Below, one piece after another: positions 34,133 through 41,405 of a DNA stretch of 64,000 nt. Where the stretch lies: positions 1-64,000 of the forward strand of contig DATAPW010000153.1 of NCBI GenBank assembly GCA_036265005.1, given 5' to 3'. Each line of letters opens with the position of its first letter. Position 1 is the stretch's first letter. The translations under genes were made by a program, and so were the position numbers. The notes under the pieces are model-generated. The model was not told the DNA's origin, made no database searches, and saw only the letters and a list, made by a program, of their open reading frames with translations. The stretch is from JAMXLO01 sp036265005. GTDB lineage: Bacteria; Pseudomonadota; Alphaproteobacteria; Acetobacterales; Acetobacteraceae.

Positions 34133-34993
34133 GTGAACCTCTGGCTGATCCTGTCGGTCAACAGCGTGACGCTGGGCGGCCTGTTGTTCCTGCTCTCCGC
34201 CGGGTTCTCGCTGATCTTCGGGCTGATGCGGATTCCCAACCTGACGCACGGCTCGATGTTCATGCTGGGCGCATATCTGGGTGTGACGTTCATCGCCGCC
34301 GGTTTCGGCTTCTGGCTTGCCGCGCTGATGGCGGGGCTTGGCGTTGCGCTGTTCGGCGCGGTGATCGAGCGGTTCGTGCTGCGCCGCCTGGTCGGCGCCG
34401 AACTGGCGCAGGTGCTCGTGACACTCGGCCTGTCGTTCATGGTTGCCGATGTCTGCCTGATGCAGTGGGGCGGCGATCCGATTGCGGTCGAGACGCCGGC
34501 CATGCTGCGCGGCGCGACGTCGGTGTTCGGGCTGGCATTCCCGACCTATCGCCTCGCAATCATCCTGATCGCCACGGTGATCGCCGCGGCGCTGTGGCTG
34601 CTGCTGGACCGTACGCGTCTCGGCGCGATGATCCGCGCCGCAGTGGACGATCCGGCGATGGCGCGTGTCGTCGGCATCCGCGTGTCGCACCTGTTCACCA
34701 TCGTGTTTGCCTTGGGCGCGGGGCTGGCGGGATTTGCCGGCGTGATCGGCGGCCCGATCCTGTCGGTGTATCCGGGGCTCGATCAGGACATGCTGCCGCT
34801 TGCGCTGGTGGTGGTGATCCTGGGCGGTACCGGCCGGTTGCTCGGCTCGCTGGTCGGCAGCTTTGTCGTGGGGTTTCTTTACAACTTCGGACAGGCGCTG
34901 TTCCCCGAACTGGCCTATGTGGTGCTGTTCCTGCCGATGCTGATAGTGCTGGTGGTGCGCCCGCAGGGTCTGTTCGGGCGGGCGGTGCTGTGA
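34133..34993 (+). CDS. livH: LivH-type ABC permease
   Basis: 286 residues, about eight membrane helices, with LLSAGFSLIFGLMRIPNLTH at the N-terminus and AAVDDPAMARVVGIRVSHLF, the LivH coupling region. It starts with GTG 21 bases after the binding-protein stop codon. Forms the membrane channel together with the LivM-like protein. Confidence 0.92.
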   Translation: MNLWLILSVNSVTLGGLLFLLSAGFSLIFGLMRIPNLTHGSMFMLGAYLGVTFIAAGFGFWLAALMAGLGVALFGAVIERFVLRRLVGAELAQVLVTLGLSFMVADVCLMQWGGDPIAVETPAMLRGATSVFGLAFPTYRLAIILIATVIAAALWLLLDRTRLGAMIRAAVDDPAMARVVGIRVSHLFTIVFALGAGLAGFAGVIGGPILSVYPGLDQDMLPLALVVVILGGTGRLLGSLVGSFVVGFLYNFGQALFPELAYVVLFLPMLIVLVVRPQGLFGRAVL

Positions 34994-35013
34994 TCGCATC
35001 GAGCCCTGCTTCC

Positions 35014-35094
35014 CCGTCATGCTCGCGAAGGCGAGCATCCAGGCGGCAACGACATGTGGTCGGCCTGGATGCTCGCCTTCGCAAGCATGACGGG
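35014..35094. repeat. REP-like hairpin inside the liv operon
   Basis: Two ~30-base arms, 35014-35043 and 35064-35094, pair with a single mismatch in the core (GCTCGCGAAGGCGAGC against GCTCGCCTTCGCAAGC) around a 20-base loop. Both arms carry CATCCAGG or its complement next to the core. It lies between livH and livM and would fold strongly in the mRNA. Same family as the copy at 5113-5194. Confidence 0.85.
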
Positions 35095-35105
35095 TGGGAG
35101 ACGGC

Positions 35106-36083
35106 ATGAAACGCGTCGTACTGCTGATTGCGCTGATCGTGCTGGCGACGCTGCCGCTGTGGATCGGCAACAGCTACTACGTGAACATCGCCACGCAGAT
35201 GCTGATCTACGCCATCCTCGCACTCGGCCTGAACGTGCTGGTGGGATACGCGGGACTGGTCACACTCGGCCATGCCGGGCTGTTCGGCATCGCAGCCTAT
35301 GCCGGTGCGGTGCTGATCAACGATGGCCACGGCCACCTCGTCGTGGCCGCCGGCGCGCTGTTGGTCACATTGGCGGCGACCGCGATCTTCGCCGTGCTGG
35401 CGTTGCGCGGTACCGGGCTGGGCTTCGTGATGATCACCGTCGCACTCGGCCAGATCGTCTGGGGTATCGCCTATCGCTGGATCAGCATGACCAACGGTGA
35501 CAACGGCATATCGATCAATGCACGCCCGCGTCCGTTCGGCTTTTCACTGGTCGATGCGCCGGAATTCTACTGGGCGTGCTTCGTCGTCTTCCTGGTCACC
35601 GTCGCCGCCATGGCGATCTTCGTCGCCTCGCCATTCGGCGCAGCTTTGCGCGGCGCACGCGACCAGCCGCGGCGGATGACCGCACTCGGCTACAACGTCT
35701 GGCTGACGCGGTTCCTCGCGTTTTTGTTCTCCGGTTTCTGGAGCGGCGTCGCGGGGCTGCTCTACCTGTACTACAACCAGTTCGTCAGTCCGCAGACCGT
35801 AGCGCTCAGCGCCTCGGCCGAGGCCTTGCTGATGGTGATCGCCGGCGGCACCGCCACGCTGCTCGGACCGATCGCCGGCGCGGCGCTGGTCATCGTCATG
35901 AAGGATGTCGCGAGCGCCTACATCGAGCGCTGGAATTTTGTGCTTGGTGCGATCTTCGTGCTGATCGTCGTGTTCATGCCCGAGGGACTGGTGCCCGGCT
36001 GCGTGCGACTGTGGCGCAAGGCGGTGGCAGCGCGACGGCCACGTACAGCGGCGCGAGCGCTCGAGCGGGAAGTCGGACAATGA
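35106..36083 (+). CDS. livM: LivM-type ABC permease
   Basis: 325 residues, about nine membrane helices, with YAILALGLNVLVGYAGLVTL and GHAGLFGIAAYAGAVL, the usual LivM start, and RMTALGYNVWLTRFLAFLFS in the coupling region. The ATG with GGGAG upstream is preferred to a GTG four codons earlier that lies in the repeat. Its stop codon overlaps the start of the first ATPase gene (ATGA). Confidence 0.92.
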   Translation: MKRVVLLIALIVLATLPLWIGNSYYVNIATQMLIYAILALGLNVLVGYAGLVTLGHAGLFGIAAYAGAVLINDGHGHLVVAAGALLVTLAATAIFAVLALRGTGLGFVMITVALGQIVWGIAYRWISMTNGDNGISINARPRPFGFSLVDAPEFYWACFVVFLVTVAAMAIFVASPFGAALRGARDQPRRMTALGYNVWLTRFLAFLFSGFWSGVAGLLYLYYNQFVSPQTVALSASAEALLMVIAGGTATLLGPIAGAALVIVMKDVASAYIERWNFVLGAIFVLIVVFMPEGLVPGCVRLWRKAVAARRPRTAARALEREVGQ

Positions 36084-36817
36084 CCGCGCTCGAGGTGCGC
36101 GACCTGCACAAGGCGTTCGGCGGCCTGCGTGTGGCCACCGCGGTGAACCTCGCCGTCGCGCCGGGCGAGCGCCGGCTCATCATCGGCCAGAACGGTGCCG
36201 GGAAGACCACGCTGTTCAATCTCATCACCGGCGAGTTGTCGATCGACTTGGGCTCGGTCAGCCTGTTCGGCACGGACATCACGGGCTCGCCTGCGCGCCG
36301 CCGCGCGCATCTCGGACTGGCGCGCACATACCAGATCATCACGTTGTTTCCCGGCGAGACGCTGCTGCGCAATGTGACGCTGTCGCTGCTGGGCCTGTCG
36401 CCGCTGCGCTGGAATCCGATCGTGCGGCTGGATCGGCAGCGCCACCTGCTGGACAAGGCGCGCGCGGCACTGGCCAGCGTCGGGCTTGAGCATCTCGCCG
36501 ATCGGCCGGTCGGGCAGACCTCGTATGGCGAGCGCCGGCGCGTCGAGATCGCCATGGCGCTGGCACAGAGCCCGAAGGTGCTGCTGCTGGACGAACCGTT
36601 TGCCGGCCTGTCCATCGAGGAACGGCGCGACGTGCTGGCCCTGATCGCCGACATCCCGCGCGCGGTCACCATCGTGATGATCGAGCACGACATGGACGTG
36701 GCGCTGGAATTCGCCGAGCGCATCACGGTGCTGCATTTCGGCCAGGTCGTCGTCGAGGGCACGCGTAGCGAAGTCGTCGAACACCCGCGCACCAAGGAGA
36801 TCTACCTTGGCGGATGA
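36080..36817 (+). CDS. livG: LivG-type ABC ATPase
   Basis: 245 residues. Walker A IGQNGAGKTTLFNLITG (about residues 34-50), the LivG-specific segment LGLARTYQIITLFPGETLLR, signature-like TSYGERRRVEIAMAL (the usual LSYGEQR in variant form), and Walker B VLLLDEPFAGLS. One of two ATPases driving the importer. Overlaps livM upstream and livF downstream, so all five liv genes should be one transcript. Confidence 0.92.
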   Translation: MTALEVRDLHKAFGGLRVATAVNLAVAPGERRLIIGQNGAGKTTLFNLITGELSIDLGSVSLFGTDITGSPARRRAHLGLARTYQIITLFPGETLLRNVTLSLLGLSPLRWNPIVRLDRQRHLLDKARAALASVGLEHLADRPVGQTSYGERRRVEIAMALAQSPKVLLLDEPFAGLSIEERRDVLALIADIPRAVTIVMIEHDMDVALEFAERITVLHFGQVVVEGTRSEVVEHPRTKEIYLGG

Positions 36818-37529
36818 CGCGCTGCTGCTGAGCGACATCGACGCGTATTACGGCGACAGCCACGTGCTGCATCGCGTGTCGCTGCGATTGAGGGAAGGCC
36901 GGCTGCTCGGATTGCTGGGGCGCAACGGCGCGGGAAAGTCCACTTGCATGAGCGTCGTGGTGGGCTGGGTGCCGCCACGGCGCGGCAGTCTTGCGGTGTA
37001 TGGCACGCCGGTCGCCGGCCGCGCACCGGAAGCGATCGCGGCACTCGGGGTTGCGCTGGTGCCGCAGGGGCGGCGCGTGTTCCGCAGCCTGACGGTACGC
37101 GAGAATCTCGTGGTGGCGGCACGCAAACCGCGCGGGACCGGTGGCGCGGAGCCGTGGACGATCGACCGCGTTTGCGCGACGTTCCCTCGCCTGAGCGAGC
37201 GCCGCGAACAGTACGCCGGCCACCTGTCAGGTGGCGAGCAGCAGATGCTGGCGATCGGCCGCGCGCTGATGAGCAACCCGCGCGTGCTGCTCATGGACGA
37301 ACCGTCCGAGGGATTGGCGCCGCAGATCGTCGCCGAAGTGATGGCGACGATACGGCAGTTGAAGCAGCACGGGCTGTCGATCGTGCTGGTGGAACAGAAC
37401 GCGCGGCTGGTGCTGGACCTCGCGGACGATATCGTGGTGCTGAACAGCGGCCGCGTGGTGGTCGACGATGCGGTGGACGCGTTGCAGCGCGATGGCGTCG
37501 ATCTGCATCAGCATCTGGGGATTTTCTGA
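36807..37529 (+). CDS. livF: LivF-type ABC ATPase
   Basis: 240 residues. Walker A LLGRNGAGKSTCMSVVVGW (about 32-50), LVPQGRRVFRSLTVRENL (typical LivF), signature LSGGEQQMLAIGRALM and Walker B VLLMDEPSEGLAP. The start is a TTG inside the livG gene; AGGAGA six bases before it and the ADDALLLSDIDAYYG N-terminus support it. Closes the importer operon, which is complete (binding protein, two permeases, two ATPases). Confidence 0.92.
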   Translation: MADDALLLSDIDAYYGDSHVLHRVSLRLREGRLLGLLGRNGAGKSTCMSVVVGWVPPRRGSLAVYGTPVAGRAPEAIAALGVALVPQGRRVFRSLTVRENLVVAARKPRGTGGAEPWTIDRVCATFPRLSERREQYAGHLSGGEQQMLAIGRALMSNPRVLLMDEPSEGLAPQIVAEVMATIRQLKQHGLSIVLVEQNARLVLDLADDIVVLNSGRVVVDDAVDALQRDGVDLHQHLGIF

Positions 37530-37560
37530 TCCGGGCCGTCGCATCCGGTCATGCCAGACA

Positions 37561-38625
37561 CTACAGCTTCGCCATCACCAGACGCGCGAAGTCCTCAGCG
37601 AGCCGCCATTTCGCCGCGTTGCCGGTCGCGAACGTCAGCTCCTGCAGGCCATCTCGCTCCAGTTCGCGGATACGCTCGATCAATTCGGCCGGGGTGCCCA
37701 CGAGGCAGGTGTCGCGGATCAACTGCGCGTCGATCAGTTCCGCCTCGCCCGGATGCAGCTTCGCGTAGTGGAACTCGTGCGTGCGGAAGTGCCGATGCTC
37801 CGGCGGAGTCGCTTCCACCAGCGCGCAGTACGGCTGCCAGATGCGCTGCAGGAATGGCGGCGGATCGACACGGCGTTCGTGCACCTCGTCGTAGAAGTAG
37901 TACACGCTTGCCATCACATTCGGGCCGACCGCCGCCTTGATCCGATCGGAATCGACCGCCTCGCCCGGTTCCAGCACCACGACATTGGTCAGCGCCGCAT
38001 TGCGAAAGCCGGCCATGTCGCGATTGCCGCGGCTGGCGCCCTGCCGTACATGGCCCAGCGCGTCGGCGACCGCCACACCACGCGGCGGAATCGCGAACAC
38101 CAGGCCATCGCCGTATTCGCCCGCCAATCCCATCGCGCGCGGTCCGAAGCCCGATACGTAAAGCGGGATCTTCGGCTCCAGGTTCATATACTTGAACTCG
38201 TGCATCAGCATGCTGATCGGCCGCGTGACGCCATTGAACGCGTAGTCCACCACCTCGCCGCGCAGCAGTGCCGACAACACACGCAGGTAGTCGGCAAACG
38301 CGGCGATCTTCATCGGGCGCTGGCCCATGCTGCGCATCGCGGTGTTGCCGGTGCCGATGCCGAGGAACACGCGGCCCGGTGCCAGCCGATTCAGCGTCGC
38401 CATCGCCGCCGCCTGTACCGGCGGAATGCGCGTGCCGCAGATTGCCGTGCCGGGACCGATGCGCAACCTGCTGGTTTGCCGCGCCGCCAGGGCGAGAACG
38501 GCATAGCAGTCGGAGAACAGCATCTGGCTGTCGGCCACCCAGACCGAATCGTAGCCGAGAGCCTCGGCATGACTGAAGAAACCGACCTCGTCGATGTCGG
38601 CCATCACCGTGAAGCCGAACTTCAT
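37561..38625 (-). CDS. LLM-class flavin-dependent oxidoreductase
   Basis: 354 residues of the luciferase-like (bacterial luciferase/F420 or FMN) TIM-barrel family. It begins MKFGFTVMADIDEVGFFSHA and has LGYDSVWVADSQMLFSD, RIGPGTAICGTRIPPVQAAA and GRVFLGIGTGNTAM. It probably oxidises a small substrate with FMNH2 or works with F420; partner and substrate are unknown. The ATG with AGGAAA upstream is chosen; the frame stays open another 74 codons, but those lie in the repeat at 38678-38794. Convergent with the liv operon, 31 bases apart. Confidence 0.85.
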   Translation of the reverse strand: MKFGFTVMADIDEVGFFSHAEALGYDSVWVADSQMLFSDCYAVLALAARQTSRLRIGPGTAICGTRIPPVQAAAMATLNRLAPGRVFLGIGTGNTAMRSMGQRPMKIAAFADYLRVLSALLRGEVVDYAFNGVTRPISMLMHEFKYMNLEPKIPLYVSGFGPRAMGLAGEYGDGLVFAIPPRGVAVADALGHVRQGASRGNRDMAGFRNAALTNVVVLEPGEAVDSDRIKAAVGPNVMASVYYFYDEVHERRVDPPPFLQRIWQPYCALVEATPPEHRHFRTHEFHYAKLHPGEAELIDAQLIRDTCLVGTPAELIERIRELERDGLQELTFATGNAAKWRLAEDFARLVMAKL

Positions 38626-38677
38626 ATGCGTTTCCTGTCCCTGGGCCGGCGATGTCGGCAAGCAGGCAGGCGATTTA

Positions 38678-38794
38678 CCACGGAGGACCAATGGAGGGCC
38701 ACCGAGGGTCACGGAGAAACAATGAATGCGCGGCGCGAAGCGCCAATTGAATACTGCTCCGTGGCCCTCCGTGGTCCTCCGCGCTTCCTCCGTG
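38678..38794. repeat. Intergenic palindromic repeat, CACCGAGG/CACGGAG family, copy 2
   Basis: Left arm begins CACGGAGGACCAATGGAGGG and right arm ends GTGGTCCTCCGCGCTTCCTC before CGTG; they pair imperfectly over ~38 bases around a GCGCGGCGCGAAGCGCC centre. It is built of tandem near-copies of CCACGGAGG. It lies in the divergent region between the LLM oxidoreductase and gshB, so it sits close to both promoters. Confidence 0.75.
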
Positions 38795-38840
38795 TTAGGA
38801 TGATTGCCTGCTCTCCCGCACACCCTGACAGGGGATCGCC

Positions 38841-39821
38841 ATGGCACGGCAGCTCAAGGTAGCGGTCCAGATGGACCCGATCGAATCGATCAATATCGAT
38901 GCCGACTCCACCTTCGCTCTGATGCTGGAAGCACAGCGGCGGGGCCATCTGCTGTGGCACTACGAGGTGCGGCACATGGCGCTGCGCGAGGGCGTGAAGC
39001 GGCAAGGCGACAAGCGGGAGGAGCGGCTCCAGGCACGCGCCCGCCCGGTCAGCGTGGAGCGCCGGCATGGCACGCACTACACGTTCGGCGAAAGCAGCCT
39101 GCTCGATCTCAGCACGATGGACGTGGTGCTGATGCGCCAGGACCCGCCGTTCGACATGGCCTACATCACCGCCACCCACCTGCTGGAGCACATCCATCCG
39201 AAGACGCTGGTGGTGAACGACCCGGCCTCGGTGCGCAATGCGCCGGAGAAGCTGCTGGTCACGCATTTCCCCGACCTGATGCCGCCCACCATGATCACCT
39301 GGGACCTCGAGGCGATCCGCAACTTTCGCCACGAGCACCAGGACATCATCGTCAAGCCGTTGTTCGGCAATGGCGGCGCCGGCGTGTTCCGCATCAAGCC
39401 GGACGATGAGAACCTGGCCGCCCTGCTGGAGATGCACTTCGCGCGCTCGCGCGAACCGCTGATGTTCCAGCGCTACGAGCCCGCGGTGCGGCAGGGCGAC
39501 AAGCGCATCATCCTAGTGGACGGCGAGCCAGTGGGCGTGGTGAACCGGGTGCCGGCGGCAGGCGAGGCGCGCTCCAACATGCATGTCGGCGGCCGGCCGG
39601 AAAAATGCACGCTCTCTGCCCGTGACCGCGAAATCTGCGCTGCGATCGGCCCGACCTTGCGCGAGCAAGGTATGATTTTCGTCGGCATCGACGTGATCGG
39701 CGACTGGCTGACCGAGATCAACGTGACGTCGCCCACCGGTATCCAGGAAATCGACCGGTTCGATGGCATCAGCATCGAGAGCATGATCTGGGACCGCATC
39801 GAGGCCAGGCGCGGCGGCTGA
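38841..39821 (+). CDS. gshB: Glutathione synthetase
   Basis: 326 residues with prokaryotic GshB sequence: KVAVQMDPIESINIDADSTF at the start, RQDPPFDMAYITATHLLE, NDPASVRNAPEKLL, VKPLFGNGGAGVFRI (ATP-grasp glycine loop, about residue 175) and EINVTSPTGIQEIDRF at the end. It joins gamma-glutamylcysteine and glycine using ATP in the cytoplasm. AGGGGA precedes the ATG. Monocistronic in appearance. Confidence 0.96.
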   Translation: MARQLKVAVQMDPIESINIDADSTFALMLEAQRRGHLLWHYEVRHMALREGVKRQGDKREERLQARARPVSVERRHGTHYTFGESSLLDLSTMDVVLMRQDPPFDMAYITATHLLEHIHPKTLVVNDPASVRNAPEKLLVTHFPDLMPPTMITWDLEAIRNFRHEHQDIIVKPLFGNGGAGVFRIKPDDENLAALLEMHFARSREPLMFQRYEPAVRQGDKRIILVDGEPVGVVNRVPAAGEARSNMHVGGRPEKCTLSARDREICAAIGPTLREQGMIFVGIDVIGDWLTEINVTSPTGIQEIDRFDGISIESMIWDRIEARRGG

Positions 39822-39824
39822 GGA

Positions 39825-40106
39825 TCAGTCGTCCCCGGGCTCGCTGGCATTCTTGCGAATGATCGCGACGGCGATCAGCACGAATGCGACGACGCGCAGC
39901 AAATAGAACGAGCTTCTCGAATGCTCCGGTTCGGGTATCAGGACGACGACCGCCGTATTCGCCGCCAGCAACCAGAATGCTGCGGCGAACGCGAGGAACA
40001 GTGCGTCCCGACTGCGCCACCAGAACTTGGCAAAGAACAGACCGCATGCCAGGAACCCGGCCGTAATCATGCCGGAGAAATAGGTATTGACCACAGGATC
40101 GTTCAC
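39825..40106 (-). CDS. 93-residue membrane protein, DUF5985-like (second of tandem pair)
   Basis: A three-helix membrane protein of 93 residues: TYFSGMITAGFLACGLFFAK, then FWWRSRDALFLAFAAAFWLL and a C-terminal helix LLRVVAFVLIAVAIIRKNA. The arrangement (FF-x-RFW-like segment, D-x-LFLAFA-AFWLLA, LLR...A-I-KN) matches what I remember of the DUF5985 family. It starts with GTG, sharing one base with the preceding gene's stop codon (TAGTG). Function unknown; inner membrane expected. Confidence 0.7.
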   Translation of the reverse strand: MNDPVVNTYFSGMITAGFLACGLFFAKFWWRSRDALFLAFAAAFWLLAANTAVVVLIPEPEHSRSSFYLLRVVAFVLIAVAIIRKNASEPGDD

Positions 40107-40387
40107 TATACTTCCCAGATAAAGCCATACAGCATTGCGCTGACCGCCAGAAATACTGTAAAGATCCGGAAAATTGACAGATCCAGGTCGGGCAACAGCA
40201 GAACATCTACTGCCAGCACCAGATTGTTCAGCGCCAGCAATCCGAAGCAGATCGCGCTCCACACCAGCAGCCTGGTTCTTCCCCGACGATAGGCGCGCGC
40301 CAGCAGGTAGGCGCAGAGCAGGCTGGTGACCACGCAGAGCAGATAAACCGTCGCCTCCAGCAGAGACCCGCTCCATTGGATGACCAT
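40106..40387 (-). CDS. 93-residue membrane protein, DUF5985-like (first of tandem pair)
   Basis: Three hydrophobic segments: EATVYLLCVVTSLLCAYLLA, then LLVWSAICFGLLALNNLVLA with DVLLLPDLDL, and IFRIFTVFLAVSAMLYGFIW. It is exactly as long as the next gene and has the same helix order, which suggests ancient duplication and a heteromeric pair. The one-base overlap ensures equal translation. A Crp/Fnr regulator gene lies 135 bases upstream on the same strand, with room for a separate promoter. Function unknown. Confidence 0.7.
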   Translation of the reverse strand: MVIQWSGSLLEATVYLLCVVTSLLCAYLLARAYRRGRTRLLVWSAICFGLLALNNLVLAVDVLLLPDLDLSIFRIFTVFLAVSAMLYGFIWEV

Positions 40388-40448
40388 CTACGCCTCGCCC
40401 ATCCTGACGCTGAATATCTGCGCCGCGACTTTCGTTGCTAGCCGCTCA

Positions 40449-40517
40449 CCGTCATAGCTGAGCCGGGCAGGTAAATTGCCGATGATCGATTGCGGTCGCA
40501 TCGTCAGGCTATGACGG
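40449..40517. promoter_or_regulatory. 10-base inverted repeat between crp-type gene and DUF5985 pair
   Basis: CCGTCATAGC at 40449-40458 and GCTATGACGG at 40508-40517 are exact reverse complements, 49 bases apart. The second arm lies six bases past the regulator's stop codon. It could be a transcription-stop hairpin with a long loop or an operator pair in front of the membrane-protein genes. A chance match is possible. Confidence 0.3.
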
Positions 40518-40522
40518 CCCGC

Positions 40523-41317
40523 TCAGATCCTGCGGGGTCGCCTGGGCCGCAGCCTGAACGCGTCGCCAAACACCTTTTCCACCGGAGGCTGCGGCGCAGC
40601 AGATGGCCGTACGATCGCATCGCCGCCGGGCTGGGCCGCCTCACAGGCTCCCGCATAGCTGCGCAGTCGTGAAATGTCGTGCAGCACAACCCGGGAGCCA
40701 TGCGTCTCCACACCGAACGTCCGCAGCATCATGAAGGCGCGCGACAGGTTTTCGGCGCGACAGCCAAGCCAGGAAGCCAGCAGGCCCTTGGTGACCGGGA
40801 GCCGGAAATCCGCGCGCAAGGCGGTCGGTTCGCCGACCAGGCTGAGCAGGTAGGTACCCAGGCGCTGCGTGGCGACGCGGACCTTCAGGTCCACGACCTG
40901 GCGCGTCATGCTGCTCAGTTCCGCGGACATGGCGCGCATCATCGCCATGGCGGCAACCGGCCGTGCGGCCACCACTTCGCGCATCGGTTCCGCCGCTATC
41001 CTGACCAGCAGCGAATTCGAGATCGCTTCGGCGCCCATCTGGTAAGGCTCGTCCGTCAGCACGTTGGCCAGAACGAAACTGCTGGACGGTCCGAGGATGT
41101 CGATCACCGTGCTCGATGCATCGGGCGCCGTTCCGGTAAGACTGACCCGGCCATCGAGCAAGACGTAGAGGCACTCGGGCAGCGTGCCTTCCCGGAACAG
41201 CACGTCGCCCTGGGCGGCTTCGGCGATATTGCCTACCGCCGCGACGCGCTCCAGCACCTCGCCATCGAGTTGGGCAAATCCAGGTACTGTTCGAAGCATG
41301 GTTTCGATCGACTGCAT
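40523..41317 (-). CDS. Crp/Fnr-family transcription regulator
   Basis: 264 residues. An N-terminal cyclic-nucleotide-binding-like beta-roll runs about residues 10-120 (PGFAQLDGEVLERVAAVGNI, GDVLFREGTLPECLYVLLDG). A dimer helix follows (about 125-155), then a C-terminal helix-turn-helix with KGLLASWLGCRAENLSRAFM as recognition region. No Fnr-type Cys cluster at the N-terminus. A Pro/Arg-rich tail of ~45 residues follows the DNA-binding domain. The ATG before QSIETML has AAGG upstream and is preferred to one 16 codons earlier. A natural target would be the DUF5985 pair downstream, but this is untested. Confidence 0.85.
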   Translation of the reverse strand: MQSIETMLRTVPGFAQLDGEVLERVAAVGNIAEAAQGDVLFREGTLPECLYVLLDGRVSLTGTAPDASSTVIDILGPSSSFVLANVLTDEPYQMGAEAISNSLLVRIAAEPMREVVAARPVAAMAMMRAMSAELSSMTRQVVDLKVRVATQRLGTYLLSLVGEPTALRADFRLPVTKGLLASWLGCRAENLSRAFMMLRTFGVETHGSRVVLHDISRLRSYAGACEAAQPGGDAIVRPSAAPQPPVEKVFGDAFRLRPRRPRRI

Positions 41318-41405
41318 TGCGGACCTTGCGCGAAAAGCACCTGCGGCATCACCGCCTCCGCACATTCATACATCGCTCCGGCGGTTTTGACCAAACATGC
41401 CGCCG

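Noticed and set aside
38626..38847. 74-codon N-terminal extension of the LLM oxidoreductase
   Set aside because: It is encoded by the CACGGAGG palindromic repeat; the ribosome site and family N-terminus support the later ATG.
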